Assembly: GCF_018918285.1 (NCBI RefSeq)
Contig: NZ_JAHLQF010000002.1
Span: 1 to 64,000 of the forward strand
Origin: Clostridium mobile
Lineage (GTDB): Bacteria; Bacillota; Clostridia; Clostridiales; Clostridiaceae
Direction: 5' to 3'
Length of the DNA stretch: 64,000 bases
Shown piece by piece: positions 7,131-15,530 of the stretch (the stretch's first letter is position 1; each line of letters starts with the position of its first letter). The position numbers were made by a program, and so were the translations under genes. Below the pieces are notes generated by a model that did no database searches, had not been told where the DNA came from, and was given only the letters and a program-made list of their open reading frames with translations.

Positions 7131-8744
7131 ATGATTTTAAAAAGAATATTTAAAGGTATTTTTGGAGGACTATGGAGATTTTTCACCAAACCTTTTAGAT
7201 GGCTGTGGAAACTTTTTATTAGAATTGTTAGGGGATTATGGGCATTCTGTGCGAAACCTTTTAAGGTAGTTAAAGATAAAGTATTAGATTTATATTACAA
7301 TCTAAAGGGTAAAGTTAACCAAAATATAAGGTGGGAGCTCATTGTTATATTTGGGATATGCCTATCCCTATCGTTTATATTCTTTACTTTAACTAATTCT
7401 TTTTTTTCAAAACCTAGATCCTATTCTGAAATAAATTATCAAAATAGTATACGACAAATGTCTAATGTAGCATTAGAGATAGGATATAATTTAGATAATA
7501 AAAAGATTAGCATTAAAGATAGTAAAACCATAAGTGAAGTATTAAATAATCATAACGATGATTCATCAAATAAAATATTAATAGTTGATGAATCAGGAAA
7601 AGTAATATATAAGACTAATAATGCTGAAGAAACTCACTTGGATATGCATGCAGTTATAAGAAATGCAATGAGTTTTAAAAATGGTTATGATCAAGGAAGA
7701 GATTATGATAGCAGTATGGGAGAATTTATAACCTTTTACCCTGTTGGATTTTCTGATAGCAGAGCCTACGTTGTATTAAAAGGAAGCCCTAGAGGAGACA
7801 TTGAAACAAAGTATTATACTCAACAGAGATCATTCTTTGCACTAGTATTATCTGTAATATTTTTTATTGTAATTTTTTACTTTATAACAGGAAGAAAAGT
7901 AAGATATATACAGGAAATAGCATTAGGTGTTATGTATATTGCAAAGGGTCAATTGAATTTTAGGATTGATCAAAAGGGAGAAGATGAGTTGGCAAATTTA
8001 GCTCAAAATATTAATTTTATGACTGGAGAATTAAGAGATAAAATTGAAAAGGAAAGAGAGTTAGAGAAAACTAAAGGTGAGCTTATTACTAATGTATCTC
8101 ATGATTTAAGAACTCCACTAACTTCAATACTTGGATATTTAAATTTAATAAAAGACAGTAAGTACAGTGACAAAGAGGAAATGATGGAATATATAGATAT
8201 TGCCTATAATAAATCTGAAAAGTTAAAGATATTAATAGATGAATTATTTGAATATACTAAGATTACCAGTGATGGTATAAAATTAAATTTAACAGAGATA
8301 GCTTTAACTGAGTTAATAGAACAATTGACTGAGGAATTCGTACCTATATTTGAAGAAAACAAGATAAATGTAACTAAAGATTTACTAAAGGAAAGTATTA
8401 AGGTAACAGCTGATGGGGATAAGTTAGCTAGAGTATTTGAAAACCTTATAGTAAACGCAATAAGATACAGTTATAAGCCAGGGGACATTAGAATTACTCT
8501 TGATAAAGTTGAGGACTATGCTTTATTTAGCATATCAAACAGAGGGGATAATATAAAAGAAGAAGATTTAGATAAGATATTTGAAAGATTCTATAGATTA
8601 GAGAAATCAAGAGCTGAAATTACAGGGGGAAGTGGATTAGGACTAGCCATTTCAAAAAGTATTATAAATTTACATGGTGGTGAAATATGGGCCGAATCCA
8701 AAGATAATATTATTACTTTTTTTGTAAAAATATCTACAAAATAA
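7131..8744 (+). CDS. Membrane sensor histidine kinase with a Trp-rich amphipathic amino end
   Basis: The 537-residue kinase has two membrane helices (about 70-90 and 235-255) around an extracellular domain of about 145 residues. A HAMP-like segment (about 256-305), the dimerisation helix with the acceptor histidine in 'NVSHDLRTPLTSI' (about 323), and an ATPase domain with N, G1 and G2 boxes ending in 'GGSGLGLAISKSI' follow. The first 65 residues are unusual: two tandem cationic, tryptophan/phenylalanine-rich stretches (GLWRFFTKPF and GLWAFCAKPF cores) lie before the first membrane helix. It is co-transcribed with the OmpR-type regulator. The ligand is unknown. Confidence 0.93.
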   Translation: MILKRIFKGIFGGLWRFFTKPFRWLWKLFIRIVRGLWAFCAKPFKVVKDKVLDLYYNLKGKVNQNIRWELIVIFGICLSLSFIFFTLTNSFFSKPRSYSEINYQNSIRQMSNVALEIGYNLDNKKISIKDSKTISEVLNNHNDDSSNKILIVDESGKVIYKTNNAEETHLDMHAVIRNAMSFKNGYDQGRDYDSSMGEFITFYPVGFSDSRAYVVLKGSPRGDIETKYYTQQRSFFALVLSVIFFIVIFYFITGRKVRYIQEIALGVMYIAKGQLNFRIDQKGEDELANLAQNINFMTGELRDKIEKERELEKTKGELITNVSHDLRTPLTSILGYLNLIKDSKYSDKEEMMEYIDIAYNKSEKLKILIDELFEYTKITSDGIKLNLTEIALTELIEQLTEEFVPIFEENKINVTKDLLKESIKVTADGDKLARVFENLIVNAIRYSYKPGDIRITLDKVEDYALFSISNRGDNIKEEDLDKIFERFYRLEKSRAEITGGSGLGLAISKSIINLHGGEIWAESKDNIITFFVKISTK

Positions 8745-8791
8745 AATACATTACATCAAAGTATATGTATTATCGTATTAATTTTATATGT

Positions 8792-8827
8792 AAAAAAGAT
8801 TCTTTATTACAAAAGGGTCTTTTTTTA
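8792..8827 (+). terminator. Terminator after the two-component operon
   Basis: AAAAAGATTCTTT pairs with AAAGGGTCTTTTT (two G-U pairs) across a short loop, and the T run continues. It lies 48 bases after the kinase stop. Confidence 0.8.
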
Positions 8828-8969
8828 CAGTTTTTTGTAGATAATTATGGGATATTTGTTCAATACAAGAGTATAAATTTTTGATATAATATTTTTTGCG
8901 GGCTAGTAAAGTGTTAGAAAATTAAAGTTTGATGTTAATTTCTGTAAAAAAAGGGGGCAAACTAAAATA

Positions 8970-10274
8970 ATGATTTTAGATATCATTAATAGTACTTTAA
9001 ATAGTATAGAATCTAAAAAAGATTTTTCCCTAGATGACATTGACTTAGAAGAGGTTTTTTGTGAATTGTTTAAACTATCTATAAAATATTCAGAAGCAGA
9101 AAAAGGGTATTTAGTTATTGTCAAAGATAATAATATGTATTTTAAAAAAGGAAATGATATGGTTTTTATAGAAGAAATGGTTGATATTTACAGAGAAATA
9201 TTATATTATGTTAAAAGACGTTTAGAGACTGTTATTATCAATGACGGGGAGAATGATTTTAAACATAATAAAAATTCTTATATTATCAAAAATAGGATAA
9301 AATCCTTACTATGCATGCCTATAACCTATAATGACAAATTAATTGCATTGTTGTATTTAGAGCATAGAACTAAAACTTTTGTCTTTAATAACGATAAAGT
9401 AAAGATAATAAAATTTTTATGGAAACATACTATTTCTACTATGGAGGATAAAATGTTAAACTATAAGAATAAAAAAAGAGATGAAGCTCTAGAATATCAA
9501 AAATTGAAAAAAGAATTAATACTAAATATTTCTCACGAGTTAAAGACACCAATTAATGTTATACATACTGCATTGCAAATGTGTAATTTAGTTGTAGATG
9601 ACTCTGAAAATAACAATTCAGCATTACTTAAAACTTATTTTAATATTATGAGAAAGAATTGTTATAGACTTCTAAGAATAGCAGATAATACTTTAGACAT
9701 TTCTAGTATAGATTCTGGTTGTTGTGAACTAAATATTGAGAATATAGATATAGTAAGTTTAATTGAAAATATTACAATGTCTTCAGTTCAATATGCAAAA
9801 GCTAAAGGAATAGAGCTAATTTTTGATACAGATGTTGAAGAAAGATATTTAGCTTGTGATGGAAATAAAATTGAAAAAATAATGTTAAATTTACTTTCCA
9901 ATGCGTTGAAGTTCACTAAAAAAGGCGGACAAGTTCTTGTTAAAATAAAAGATAGGAATGATTATATTTATATATCAGTGAAGGATACAGGAATTGGGAT
10001 TAAATCCGACAAAATAGACGCAATTTTCGATAAATTCGAACAAGCGGATAGATCATTATGTCGAAAAAATGAAGGTAGTGGCATTGGATTGCCATTAGTA
10101 AAAGCATTAGCTGAGATACATAATGGTAAGGTATGGGTAAATAGTGAGTATGGTAAGGGAAGCGAATTCATAGTAAAATTACCTATAAAAAATTGTACCA
10201 TGGAGAATCATAATTTTTATCATTTTACGGACTTAGACAAAATCAAAATTGAGTTTTCAGACATATATTTATAA
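8970..10274 (+). CDS. Orphan soluble sensor histidine kinase
   Basis: The 434-residue protein has no membrane helix. Residues about 20-155 look like a GAF-type sensor domain ('SLLCMPITYNDKLIALLYLE'). A dimerisation helix with the acceptor histidine in 'NISHELKTPINVI' (about 188) and a complete ATPase domain ('DTGIGIKSDKID', 'GSGIGLPLVKAL') follow. The ATG is preceded by AAAGGGGG at a slightly long spacing. No response regulator is adjacent. In clostridia, orphan kinases of this size often feed phosphate to Spo0A, which is a possible but unproven role here. Confidence 0.88.
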   Translation: MILDIINSTLNSIESKKDFSLDDIDLEEVFCELFKLSIKYSEAEKGYLVIVKDNNMYFKKGNDMVFIEEMVDIYREILYYVKRRLETVIINDGENDFKHNKNSYIIKNRIKSLLCMPITYNDKLIALLYLEHRTKTFVFNNDKVKIIKFLWKHTISTMEDKMLNYKNKKRDEALEYQKLKKELILNISHELKTPINVIHTALQMCNLVVDDSENNNSALLKTYFNIMRKNCYRLLRIADNTLDISSIDSGCCELNIENIDIVSLIENITMSSVQYAKAKGIELIFDTDVEERYLACDGNKIEKIMLNLLSNALKFTKKGGQVLVKIKDRNDYIYISVKDTGIGIKSDKIDAIFDKFEQADRSLCRKNEGSGIGLPLVKALAEIHNGKVWVNSEYGKGSEFIVKLPIKNCTMENHNFYHFTDLDKIKIEFSDIYL

Positions 10275-10304
10275 TAGTACTATATTTTATAAGGAGGATG
10301 AATA

Positions 10305-11162
10305 TTGACTGAAATAAATAATAGAGGTAAGGCTATTGCATATATGATTTTATCTTCATTATGCTTTGCGATTATGGCCGCCTTAGTGAAAATGTCAGGT
10401 GATATACCTACGGTGGAGAAAACATTTTTTAGGAACTTTGTTAGCTTAATAGTTTCCGTATCTATAATATTTAGAAAAAAACAAAAACCCTGGGGAAAGA
10501 GAGAGAATAGAAAACACTTGATTTTAAGAGGGGTTCTTGGAACTATCGGTATGATAACTTATTTTTATTGCATAGATAATATGCTGCTAGCAGATTCCTC
10601 TATGCTAAATAAGGTTCATCCGTTCTTTACTATAATTTTCGCGGTGTGGTTTTTAAAAGAAAAGCTTCCTAAAATACAAATACCAGCTCTTATATTGGCA
10701 TTCATAGGTATATTATTTGTAATGAAGCCTAAATTTGACATGACCATAATACCAGCTATAATTGGTATATCTTCTGCAGCTTTTGCAGGAGGAGCCTATA
10801 CCGTCGTTAGATATTTAGGAGATAAGGAAAATTCAGAGATTATAGTTTTTTATTTTTCCTTTATTTCAACTTTAACAGCTATAATGATAATTCCTTTTAA
10901 TTATTTACCTTTAACTTTAAGTCAATTTACAATGCTGATTGGTGCAGGAGTATTCGCTGCTATAGCACAATTTTCTTTAACTATATCTTATAAGTATGCC
11001 CCTGCTTCAGAAGTTTCTATATATAACTATACAAACATAATATTTGCACAGATAATAGCTTTCTTTTTGTGGGCAGAAGTTCCAGATATTTATAGTATAA
11101 TAGGATATTTTTTAATAATAGGTTCATCATTAATGGTATTTTTATATAAAGGAAAAGGATAA
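10305..11162 (+). CDS. EamA-family (DMT) transporter
   Basis: The 285-residue protein consists of ten hydrophobic helices in two EamA repeats (about 5-140 and 148-282). The motif 'NKVHPFFTIIFAVWFLKEKL' marks the end of the first repeat. Members export or import amino acids, nucleosides or other metabolites. The TTG start at 10305 has AAGGAGG seven bases upstream, and the nearby ATG (10299) is out of frame. It sits 30 bases after the orphan kinase and may share its transcript. The substrate is not deducible. Confidence 0.9.
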   Translation: MTEINNRGKAIAYMILSSLCFAIMAALVKMSGDIPTVEKTFFRNFVSLIVSVSIIFRKKQKPWGKRENRKHLILRGVLGTIGMITYFYCIDNMLLADSSMLNKVHPFFTIIFAVWFLKEKLPKIQIPALILAFIGILFVMKPKFDMTIIPAIIGISSAAFAGGAYTVVRYLGDKENSEIIVFYFSFISTLTAIMIIPFNYLPLTLSQFTMLIGAGVFAAIAQFSLTISYKYAPASEVSIYNYTNIIFAQIIAFFLWAEVPDIYSIIGYFLIIGSSLMVFLYKGKG

Positions 11163-11201
11163 GTTTTTACAATTTTACTGCGCAAAACTTAAAAATGTGA
11201 A

Positions 11202-11230
11202 TTGAAAGTTAATTTAAAATATGCTAAGAT
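11202..11230 (+). promoter_or_regulatory. Promoter of the ABC-F leader
   Basis: TTGAAA and TAAGAT are separated by exactly 17 bases. The expected start of transcription is about 11237, leaving a leader of about 30 bases before the small open frame at 11269. Confidence 0.65.
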
Positions 11231-11268
11231 TAATTTATTGAACAAAATGTTTTATGGAGGTGAAAGGT

Positions 11269-11415
11269 ATGGCGAATTTCTTTTTAGTAAACACAATTTT
11301 AGATAGATTGCCAATGTCATTATCTGGAATTACACATGTTAATTTCGATTTTACGGGAGGAGTCTGTCCAAAATTGAATAATGTACTAAAAAGAAGTAAG
11401 TTATCTTTGCCTTAA
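11269..11415 (+). CDS. Leader peptide (48 residues) upstream of the ABC-F gene
   Basis: The frame starts MANFFLVNTILDRLPMSLSG and ends KLNNVLKRSKLSLP. ATGGAGGTGAAAGGT is an excellent ribosome site with the usual spacing. It lies between a good promoter and a strong terminator, 370 bases before the ABC-F ATPase. The layout matches ribosome-mediated attenuation known for antibiotic-resistance ABC-F genes. Its last codons (CTTTGCCT, 11405-11412) can pair with AGGTAAGG in the terminator's left arm (11445-11452), giving a possible antiterminator. A short protein with its own function is the alternative. Confidence 0.6.
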   Translation: MANFFLVNTILDRLPMSLSGITHVNFDFTGGVCPKLNNVLKRSKLSLP

Positions 11416-11439
11416 ATATATTATAATCATGTTATTTTT

Positions 11440-11474
11440 AACCCAGGTAAGGATTAGCTTGCCTGGGTTTTTTA
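11440..11474 (+). terminator. First intrinsic terminator (attenuator) ahead of the ABC-F gene
   Basis: AACCCAGGTAAG pairs with CTTGCCTGGGTT (12 pairs, one G-U) around a six-base loop, followed by a T run. It lies 25 bases after the leader stop. Its stem is nearly the same as that of the second terminator at 11702. Confidence 0.9.
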
Positions 11475-11543
11475 GTTTTGATAGGATAAAACTAATGTTA
11501 ACTACTCATTTATGTTTAATATATAATCTTTAAAAAATGATTT

Positions 11544-11577
11544 TAATATTATACAGCCTATATAAGCTGTAATATTA
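11544..11577 (+). other. Stem-loop within the ABC-F leader
   Basis: TAATATTATACAGC pairs with GCTGTAATATTA (one bulge pair) around a short loop. No T run follows, so this is a folded leader segment rather than an end of transcription. The rest of 11475-11701 is AT-rich, with no frame that has a ribosome site. Confidence 0.55.
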
Positions 11578-11701
11578 AAGCTGTAGCTTTGAATCATAGT
11601 ATTATTTTTTATGAAAAAGCTTCATTTATATATTTTATTGAACCTCTTAGATTATATAATGAATTAGTTATAATTGATTGATATTAAAGTTAAAAATACA
11701 A

Positions 11702-11740
11702 AACCTGGGTAAGTGTTTCTTGCTCGGGTTTTATTATTTT
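11702..11740 (+). terminator. Second intrinsic terminator ahead of the ABC-F gene
   Basis: AACCTGGGTAAG pairs with CTTGCTCGGGTT (12 pairs, three G-U) around TGTTT, then TTTATTATTTTT. It ends 46 bases before the ABC-F start. Its repeat relation to the first terminator suggests duplication of an attenuation module. Confidence 0.85.
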
Positions 11741-11786
11741 TAAAAGAAAAATTAATATTAGTTAACACATAAGGGAGGAGTTAATT

Positions 11787-13679
11787 ATGATAGAATTAGC
11801 GTTAAAAGAAGTAGAAAAATATTTTGGAGGTAATAGAATTTTTAACAATATTACTTTTGAAGCTCAATGTGGAGAAAGAATTGGATTAATAGGGAGAAAT
11901 GGTACCGGTAAAACTACAGTTTTTAAAATTATTGCAGGTATTGAAAAACAGGATAAAGGTTCTATAACTATACGAAAAAATTCAGTAGTCGGATATTTAG
12001 ATCAAATACCTAATTTCCCTAAGCAATTTAAAGTAATGGATGTTTTAAAAACTGCCTTTGAAATTCAATATGAAATAAATAAACAACTAAAAACCTTAGA
12101 AATAGAAATGGCTACTTTAGATGGAGAAGAATTAGAGCATACATTAAAAAAATATTCTCAGCTCAATGAAGTTTATGAAGCAGAAGGTGGTTATGAAATA
12201 GAAGAAAAATTAAGCAAGATTTGCACTGGGTTAAAATTTAATGAGGATTTTCTAAATAGGGACTTTGTAAGCTTAAGTGGTGGGGAAAAGACTATTGTAG
12301 TATTAGGTAAAATTTTATTGCAAAATCCAGATGTACTGCTCCTTGATGAGCCTTCAAATCATTTGGATATGACATCAATAGAATGGCTTGAAGGTTATCT
12401 TAAAGCATATAAAGGTATGGTGATAGTAATATCTCATGATAGATATTTTTTAGATAGAGTGGTAACGAAGATAGTTGAAATAGAGGATGGAGAAACTTCT
12501 ATTTATGATGGCAATTACTCCTATTATGTTAAAGAAAAACAAAGAAGAGTTTTTGAACAATTTGAAGCTTATAAAGATCAACAGAAAAAAATAAAAGCTA
12601 TGGAAAAAGCTATAAAACAACTTAGAGAATGGGCTGTTCAAGGGGATAATGAAAAGTTTTTTAAAAGAGCGGCAAATATGCAAAAAAGGTTAGATAAAAT
12701 ACAAAAAATTGATAAGCCAATATTGAATCAGCCTAAAATTCAGCTAGATTTTATTGAGGCTGATAGATCAGGCAAAGATGTAGTAAGTTTTAAAGGTATA
12801 GGAAAAAGTTTTGGTTATAAGAAAATATTAGAGAATGTGAGTTTGGATGTTAAATATAAAGGGCGCATAGCATTAATTGGAGATAATGGCAGTGGAAAAT
12901 CAACCATCGTAAAAATGATTTTGGAAGAATTTAAGCCAGATTATGGGGAAATAAAATTAGGAGCTAACACTAAGATAGGATATCTTCCGCAAAATGTAAT
13001 TTTTAATAATGAAGATTTAACTGTGCTTGAAACATTTAGAGAAGGCATGACCATCTCAGAAGGATCAGCTAGAGGAATATTAGCTAAATTTTTATTCTAT
13101 GGAGAGAGTGTTTTTAAAAAGGTTAAAGGTCTCTCAGGAGGAGAGAAAAGCAGGCTTAAACTTTGTAAATTAATTCAAAATGATATAAATCTGCTTATAC
13201 TTGATGAGCCCACGAACCATCTTGATATAGATTCAAGAGAAATGCTTGAAGAAGCATTAATGGAGTTTAAAGGAACTATATTTTTCATATCTCATGATAG
13301 GTTTCTTATAAATAAAATTGCAGAAATGATATGCGAAATAGAAGATAAAAAAATTATTAATTATTATGGAGACTATGAGTATTATAAGGAAAAGAAAAAA
13401 GAAATTAAAAGAAGTAATACAGAAGTTTCTAGCAAAAATAAAATAAATAAACCACAGAATATAGAAAAGCCTAAAAACATAGTAAGTAATAAATTAAAGG
13501 AGGCTGAGAGATTAGAAAAAATAATAGAAGAACTTGAAAGAAAAGTAGAAAATATAGACAATGAAATTAATAACAATGGAAGTGACTATGATAAATTAGT
13601 AGAGCTAGATAAGGAAAGAGCAAGGATTCAAGAAGAATTAGATATAATGCTTAAAAAATGGATAGAGCTGAATGATTAA
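11787..13679 (+). CDS. ABC-F family ATPase, possible ribosomal protection protein
   Basis: The 630-residue soluble protein has two ABC domains and no membrane helix. Walker A motifs are GRNGTGKT (36-43) and GDNGSGKST. Signatures are LSGGEKT and LSGGEKSR, and the Walker B motifs are LLLDEPSNHLD and LILDEPTNHLD. The linker between domains (about 245-320) is the tRNA-interacting arm of the family. A lysine-rich coiled-coil tail (about 540-630) recalls YdiF/Uup. Such proteins bind the ribosomal E site, and some displace antibiotics acting at the peptidyl-transferase centre. The leader peptide and tandem terminators upstream favour a drug-inducible resistance role over a housekeeping one. Start: AAGGGAGGAG, seven bases before the ATG. 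Confidence 0.85.
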   Translation: MIELALKEVEKYFGGNRIFNNITFEAQCGERIGLIGRNGTGKTTVFKIIAGIEKQDKGSITIRKNSVVGYLDQIPNFPKQFKVMDVLKTAFEIQYEINKQLKTLEIEMATLDGEELEHTLKKYSQLNEVYEAEGGYEIEEKLSKICTGLKFNEDFLNRDFVSLSGGEKTIVVLGKILLQNPDVLLLDEPSNHLDMTSIEWLEGYLKAYKGMVIVISHDRYFLDRVVTKIVEIEDGETSIYDGNYSYYVKEKQRRVFEQFEAYKDQQKKIKAMEKAIKQLREWAVQGDNEKFFKRAANMQKRLDKIQKIDKPILNQPKIQLDFIEADRSGKDVVSFKGIGKSFGYKKILENVSLDVKYKGRIALIGDNGSGKSTIVKMILEEFKPDYGEIKLGANTKIGYLPQNVIFNNEDLTVLETFREGMTISEGSARGILAKFLFYGESVFKKVKGLSGGEKSRLKLCKLIQNDINLLILDEPTNHLDIDSREMLEEALMEFKGTIFFISHDRFLINKIAEMICEIEDKKIINYYGDYEYYKEKKKEIKRSNTEVSSKNKINKPQNIEKPKNIVSNKLKEAERLEKIIEELERKVENIDNEINNNGSDYDKLVELDKERARIQEELDIMLKKWIELND

Positions 13680-13731
13680 AATATAGTTAAGTATAATTTT
13701 AGATTAGCACAAGAGAGGCCTATTTATTTTT

Positions 13732-13778
13732 AGTTTCAGCTGGAGTTTTTATAAGAAATATTTGCTCCAGCTGAGACT
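13732..13778. other. Long stem-loop between convergent genes
   Basis: AGTTTCAGCTGGAG pairs with CTCCAGCTGAGACT around a 19-base loop. Neither strand has a good T run, but the position between the ABC-F and methionine aminopeptidase stops fits a shared transcription end. Confidence 0.55.
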
Positions 13779-13787
13779 TATAAGAAT

Positions 13788-14657
13788 TTATTTACTAAGT
13801 ATTTCTACCCCATCTTCTGTTACTAATATTGTATGTTCCCATTGGGAAGAAAGGGATCCATCTTCAGTGAATACTGTCCAATCATCTTCAGAATCTATTA
13901 CTATTTCATAGGAGCCTGCATTTATCATAGGCTCTATTGTAAATACCATACCAGGTACTAAAACCATACCTTCTCCACTATTGCCATTGTGAGCTACAAA
14001 AGGTTCTTCATGAAATTCAAGTCCAATACCATGGCCACCAAAATCTCTTACCACAGAGTAGCCATGCTTTTCTGCATGCTCTTGAACGGCTGCCCCTATA
14101 TCACCTAAAAATCCCCAAGGTTTTACAGCTTCTATACCCTTATACAAGCATTCTTTTGACACTTCTACTAACTTCTTTGCTTCTTCACTTGCCTCTCCAA
14201 TTATGAACATCCTTGAAGCATCTGAATAATATCCATTTAATATGGTGGATACATCTATATTTACTATGTCTCCATTTTTAAGAATTCTATGCTCACTAGG
14301 AATACCATGGCATACTTCATCATTTATTGAGGTGCACAAGCTTTTAGTATATCCTTCAAAGTTAAGAGTTGCTGGGACTGCTCCTTGGGATATAGTGTAA
14401 TCATGAACTAATTTATCAATTTCCTCAGTGCTCATACCTTCTTTTATATTTTTGGCAACTAAATCCAGTACAGCGTTATTAATTTCAGCACTTTTTCTTA
14501 TACCTTCAATTTGTTCTTTAGTCTTAATGATTTCTCTTGGTGGAATTTCAAAGCCCTGCGCTTCTAAAATTTCTAACTTCTTATCGAATTCAATGTGGCA
14601 TTTTTTATATTTTAATCCACTTCCACACCAACATAAATCATTCCTATTTAAATTCAT
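13788..14657 (-). CDS. map: Methionine aminopeptidase type I with SEC-C zinc motif
   Basis: The 289-residue enzyme removes the initiator methionine from new proteins. It starts with a SEC-C motif (CWCGSGLKYKKCH, 9-21), which in other proteins binds zinc and contacts ribosomes or SecB. The catalytic pita-bread fold follows, with metal ligands in 'VNIDVSTILNGYYSDASRMF', 'GHGIGLEFHEEP' and 'FTIEPMI', and a final glutamate in 'WEHTILV'. The length fits the SEC-C form rather than the 250-residue housekeeping form next to ribosomal genes, so this may be a second copy. GGAGATGTT lies seven bases before the ATG. Confidence 0.92.
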   Translation of the reverse strand: MNLNRNDLCWCGSGLKYKKCHIEFDKKLEILEAQGFEIPPREIIKTKEQIEGIRKSAEINNAVLDLVAKNIKEGMSTEEIDKLVHDYTISQGAVPATLNFEGYTKSLCTSINDEVCHGIPSEHRILKNGDIVNIDVSTILNGYYSDASRMFIIGEASEEAKKLVEVSKECLYKGIEAVKPWGFLGDIGAAVQEHAEKHGYSVVRDFGGHGIGLEFHEEPFVAHNGNSGEGMVLVPGMVFTIEPMINAGSYEIVIDSEDDWTVFTEDGSLSSQWEHTILVTEDGVEILSK

Positions 14658-14874
14658 ATCAACATCTCCTAATATTTTTATAATGTTTTATTTATTATTT
14701 TATAGCTATAAGTTAAATTATACCGCTATAGTCACAATTTTAAAATATGCTTTAATTGTATCAGTAGTTCTTATTATAATCAAAATCATATATCTTTACT
14801 TTATAAATATATATGATAGAATTACTCCAGACTCAGTTCAATAATATGAATTCAAATTGATAGGAGGACTATGT

Positions 14875-14982
14875 ATGAAATCTACAACAAAACGTACTGC
14901 CCACCTAGGCTCTGTGCAAAGACTGCATGAAACAAAGGGAACAAAGCCTTGTTCAGAGCCGAACTTTATTAGATTAATTTAG
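14875..14982 (+). CDS. Possible 35-residue peptide with internal hairpin
   Basis: The frame starts MKSTTKRTAHLGSVQRLHET and ends EPNFIRLI, and is preceded by TAGGAGG at seven bases. Within it GGCTCTG (14909-14915) can pair with CAGAGCC about 40 bases later. A second ATG four bases earlier (14871) opens a different 19-codon frame with poorer spacing. The peptide matches nothing I recognise. It could be a small protein or a leader for the gene that follows. The promoter was not identified. Confidence 0.4.
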   Translation: MKSTTKRTAHLGSVQRLHETKGTKPCSEPNFIRLI

Positions 14983-15050
14983 ATTAAAATTGTTTTGTGT
15001 GGTCTTTGCTTCATTATTTACAGATTAAAAAGTAGATAGGAGCAAGGATT

Positions 15051-15326
15051 ATGAAATATAAAAAGGCACAAAATATATTGCCAGAAGATATAATTGAATT
15101 AATTCAAGAATATATATAGGGTGGGTATTTGTATATACCTGTAAAACATGAGAATAAGAAAGCTTGGGGAGAGAATAGTGGTGCAAAAGATAGTTTAAAG
15201 GAAAGAAATAGAGAGATCTTTGATTTATATAATCAAGGAATATCTATTAGAGAACTTGCTCAGCAGTACTATCTTACTGAGCATAGTATTAGAAGAATAA
15301 TTAGACAAGAAAAACAAATAATATAA
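15051..15326 (+). pseudogene. CD3324-family small helix-turn-helix gene interrupted by an amber codon
   Basis: The ATG at 15051, after AGGAGCAAGG, opens MKYKKAQNILPEDIIELIQE then YI, and meets TAG at 15117-15119. The same frame continues GGYLYIPVKHENKKAWGENS to the stop at 15326. Joined, the 91-codon product has the layout of clostridial CD3324-family proteins: an amino 'KAxxILPEdII..IQEYI' part, a 'YIP...WG' part and a carboxy helix-turn-helix (ISIRELAQQYYLTEHSIRRI). In relatives the interrupted position is commonly Q or D, so CAG to TAG is a likely single change. A TTG restart at 15129 could still make the helix-turn-helix part. A strong terminator follows. Confidence 0.75.
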
Positions 15327-15331
15327 ATACA

Positions 15332-15380
15332 AATCGGTATTTTAATATTATCAATATAGATAATTAAATACCGATTTTTT
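15332..15380 (+). terminator. Terminator after the CD3324-family gene
   Basis: AATCGGTATTT pairs with AAATACCGATT, followed by a T run. It starts six bases after the gene's stop. Confidence 0.88.
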
Positions 15381-15530
15381 ATTTGCAATTTTAGAATTAA
15401 GTATAAACAACTTTGATACAGAATCATTTATGAACTTGAGAAGTGAGAAAAGCCAATGATATGATGTGATTAGAAGGATTAATCGTCAATAAATAAATTT
15501 TAAAAGGAGAATTTTTAAAAAAGGGAAGTA

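Noticed and set aside
11611-11667. 18-codon frame between the two ABC-F attenuators
   Set aside because: It could have been a second leader peptide, but no purine-rich ribosome site precedes the ATG.
14871-14930. 19-codon frame MYEIYNKTYCPPRLCAKTA
   Set aside because: Its ATG is only three bases from the ribosome site. The overlapping frame from 14875 has better spacing, so this is kept only as an alternative.
15381-15530. Possible coding remnant before the ABC-F relic
   Set aside because: A few readable codons (IRRINRQ and others) appear between stops, but nothing supports a gene or family.
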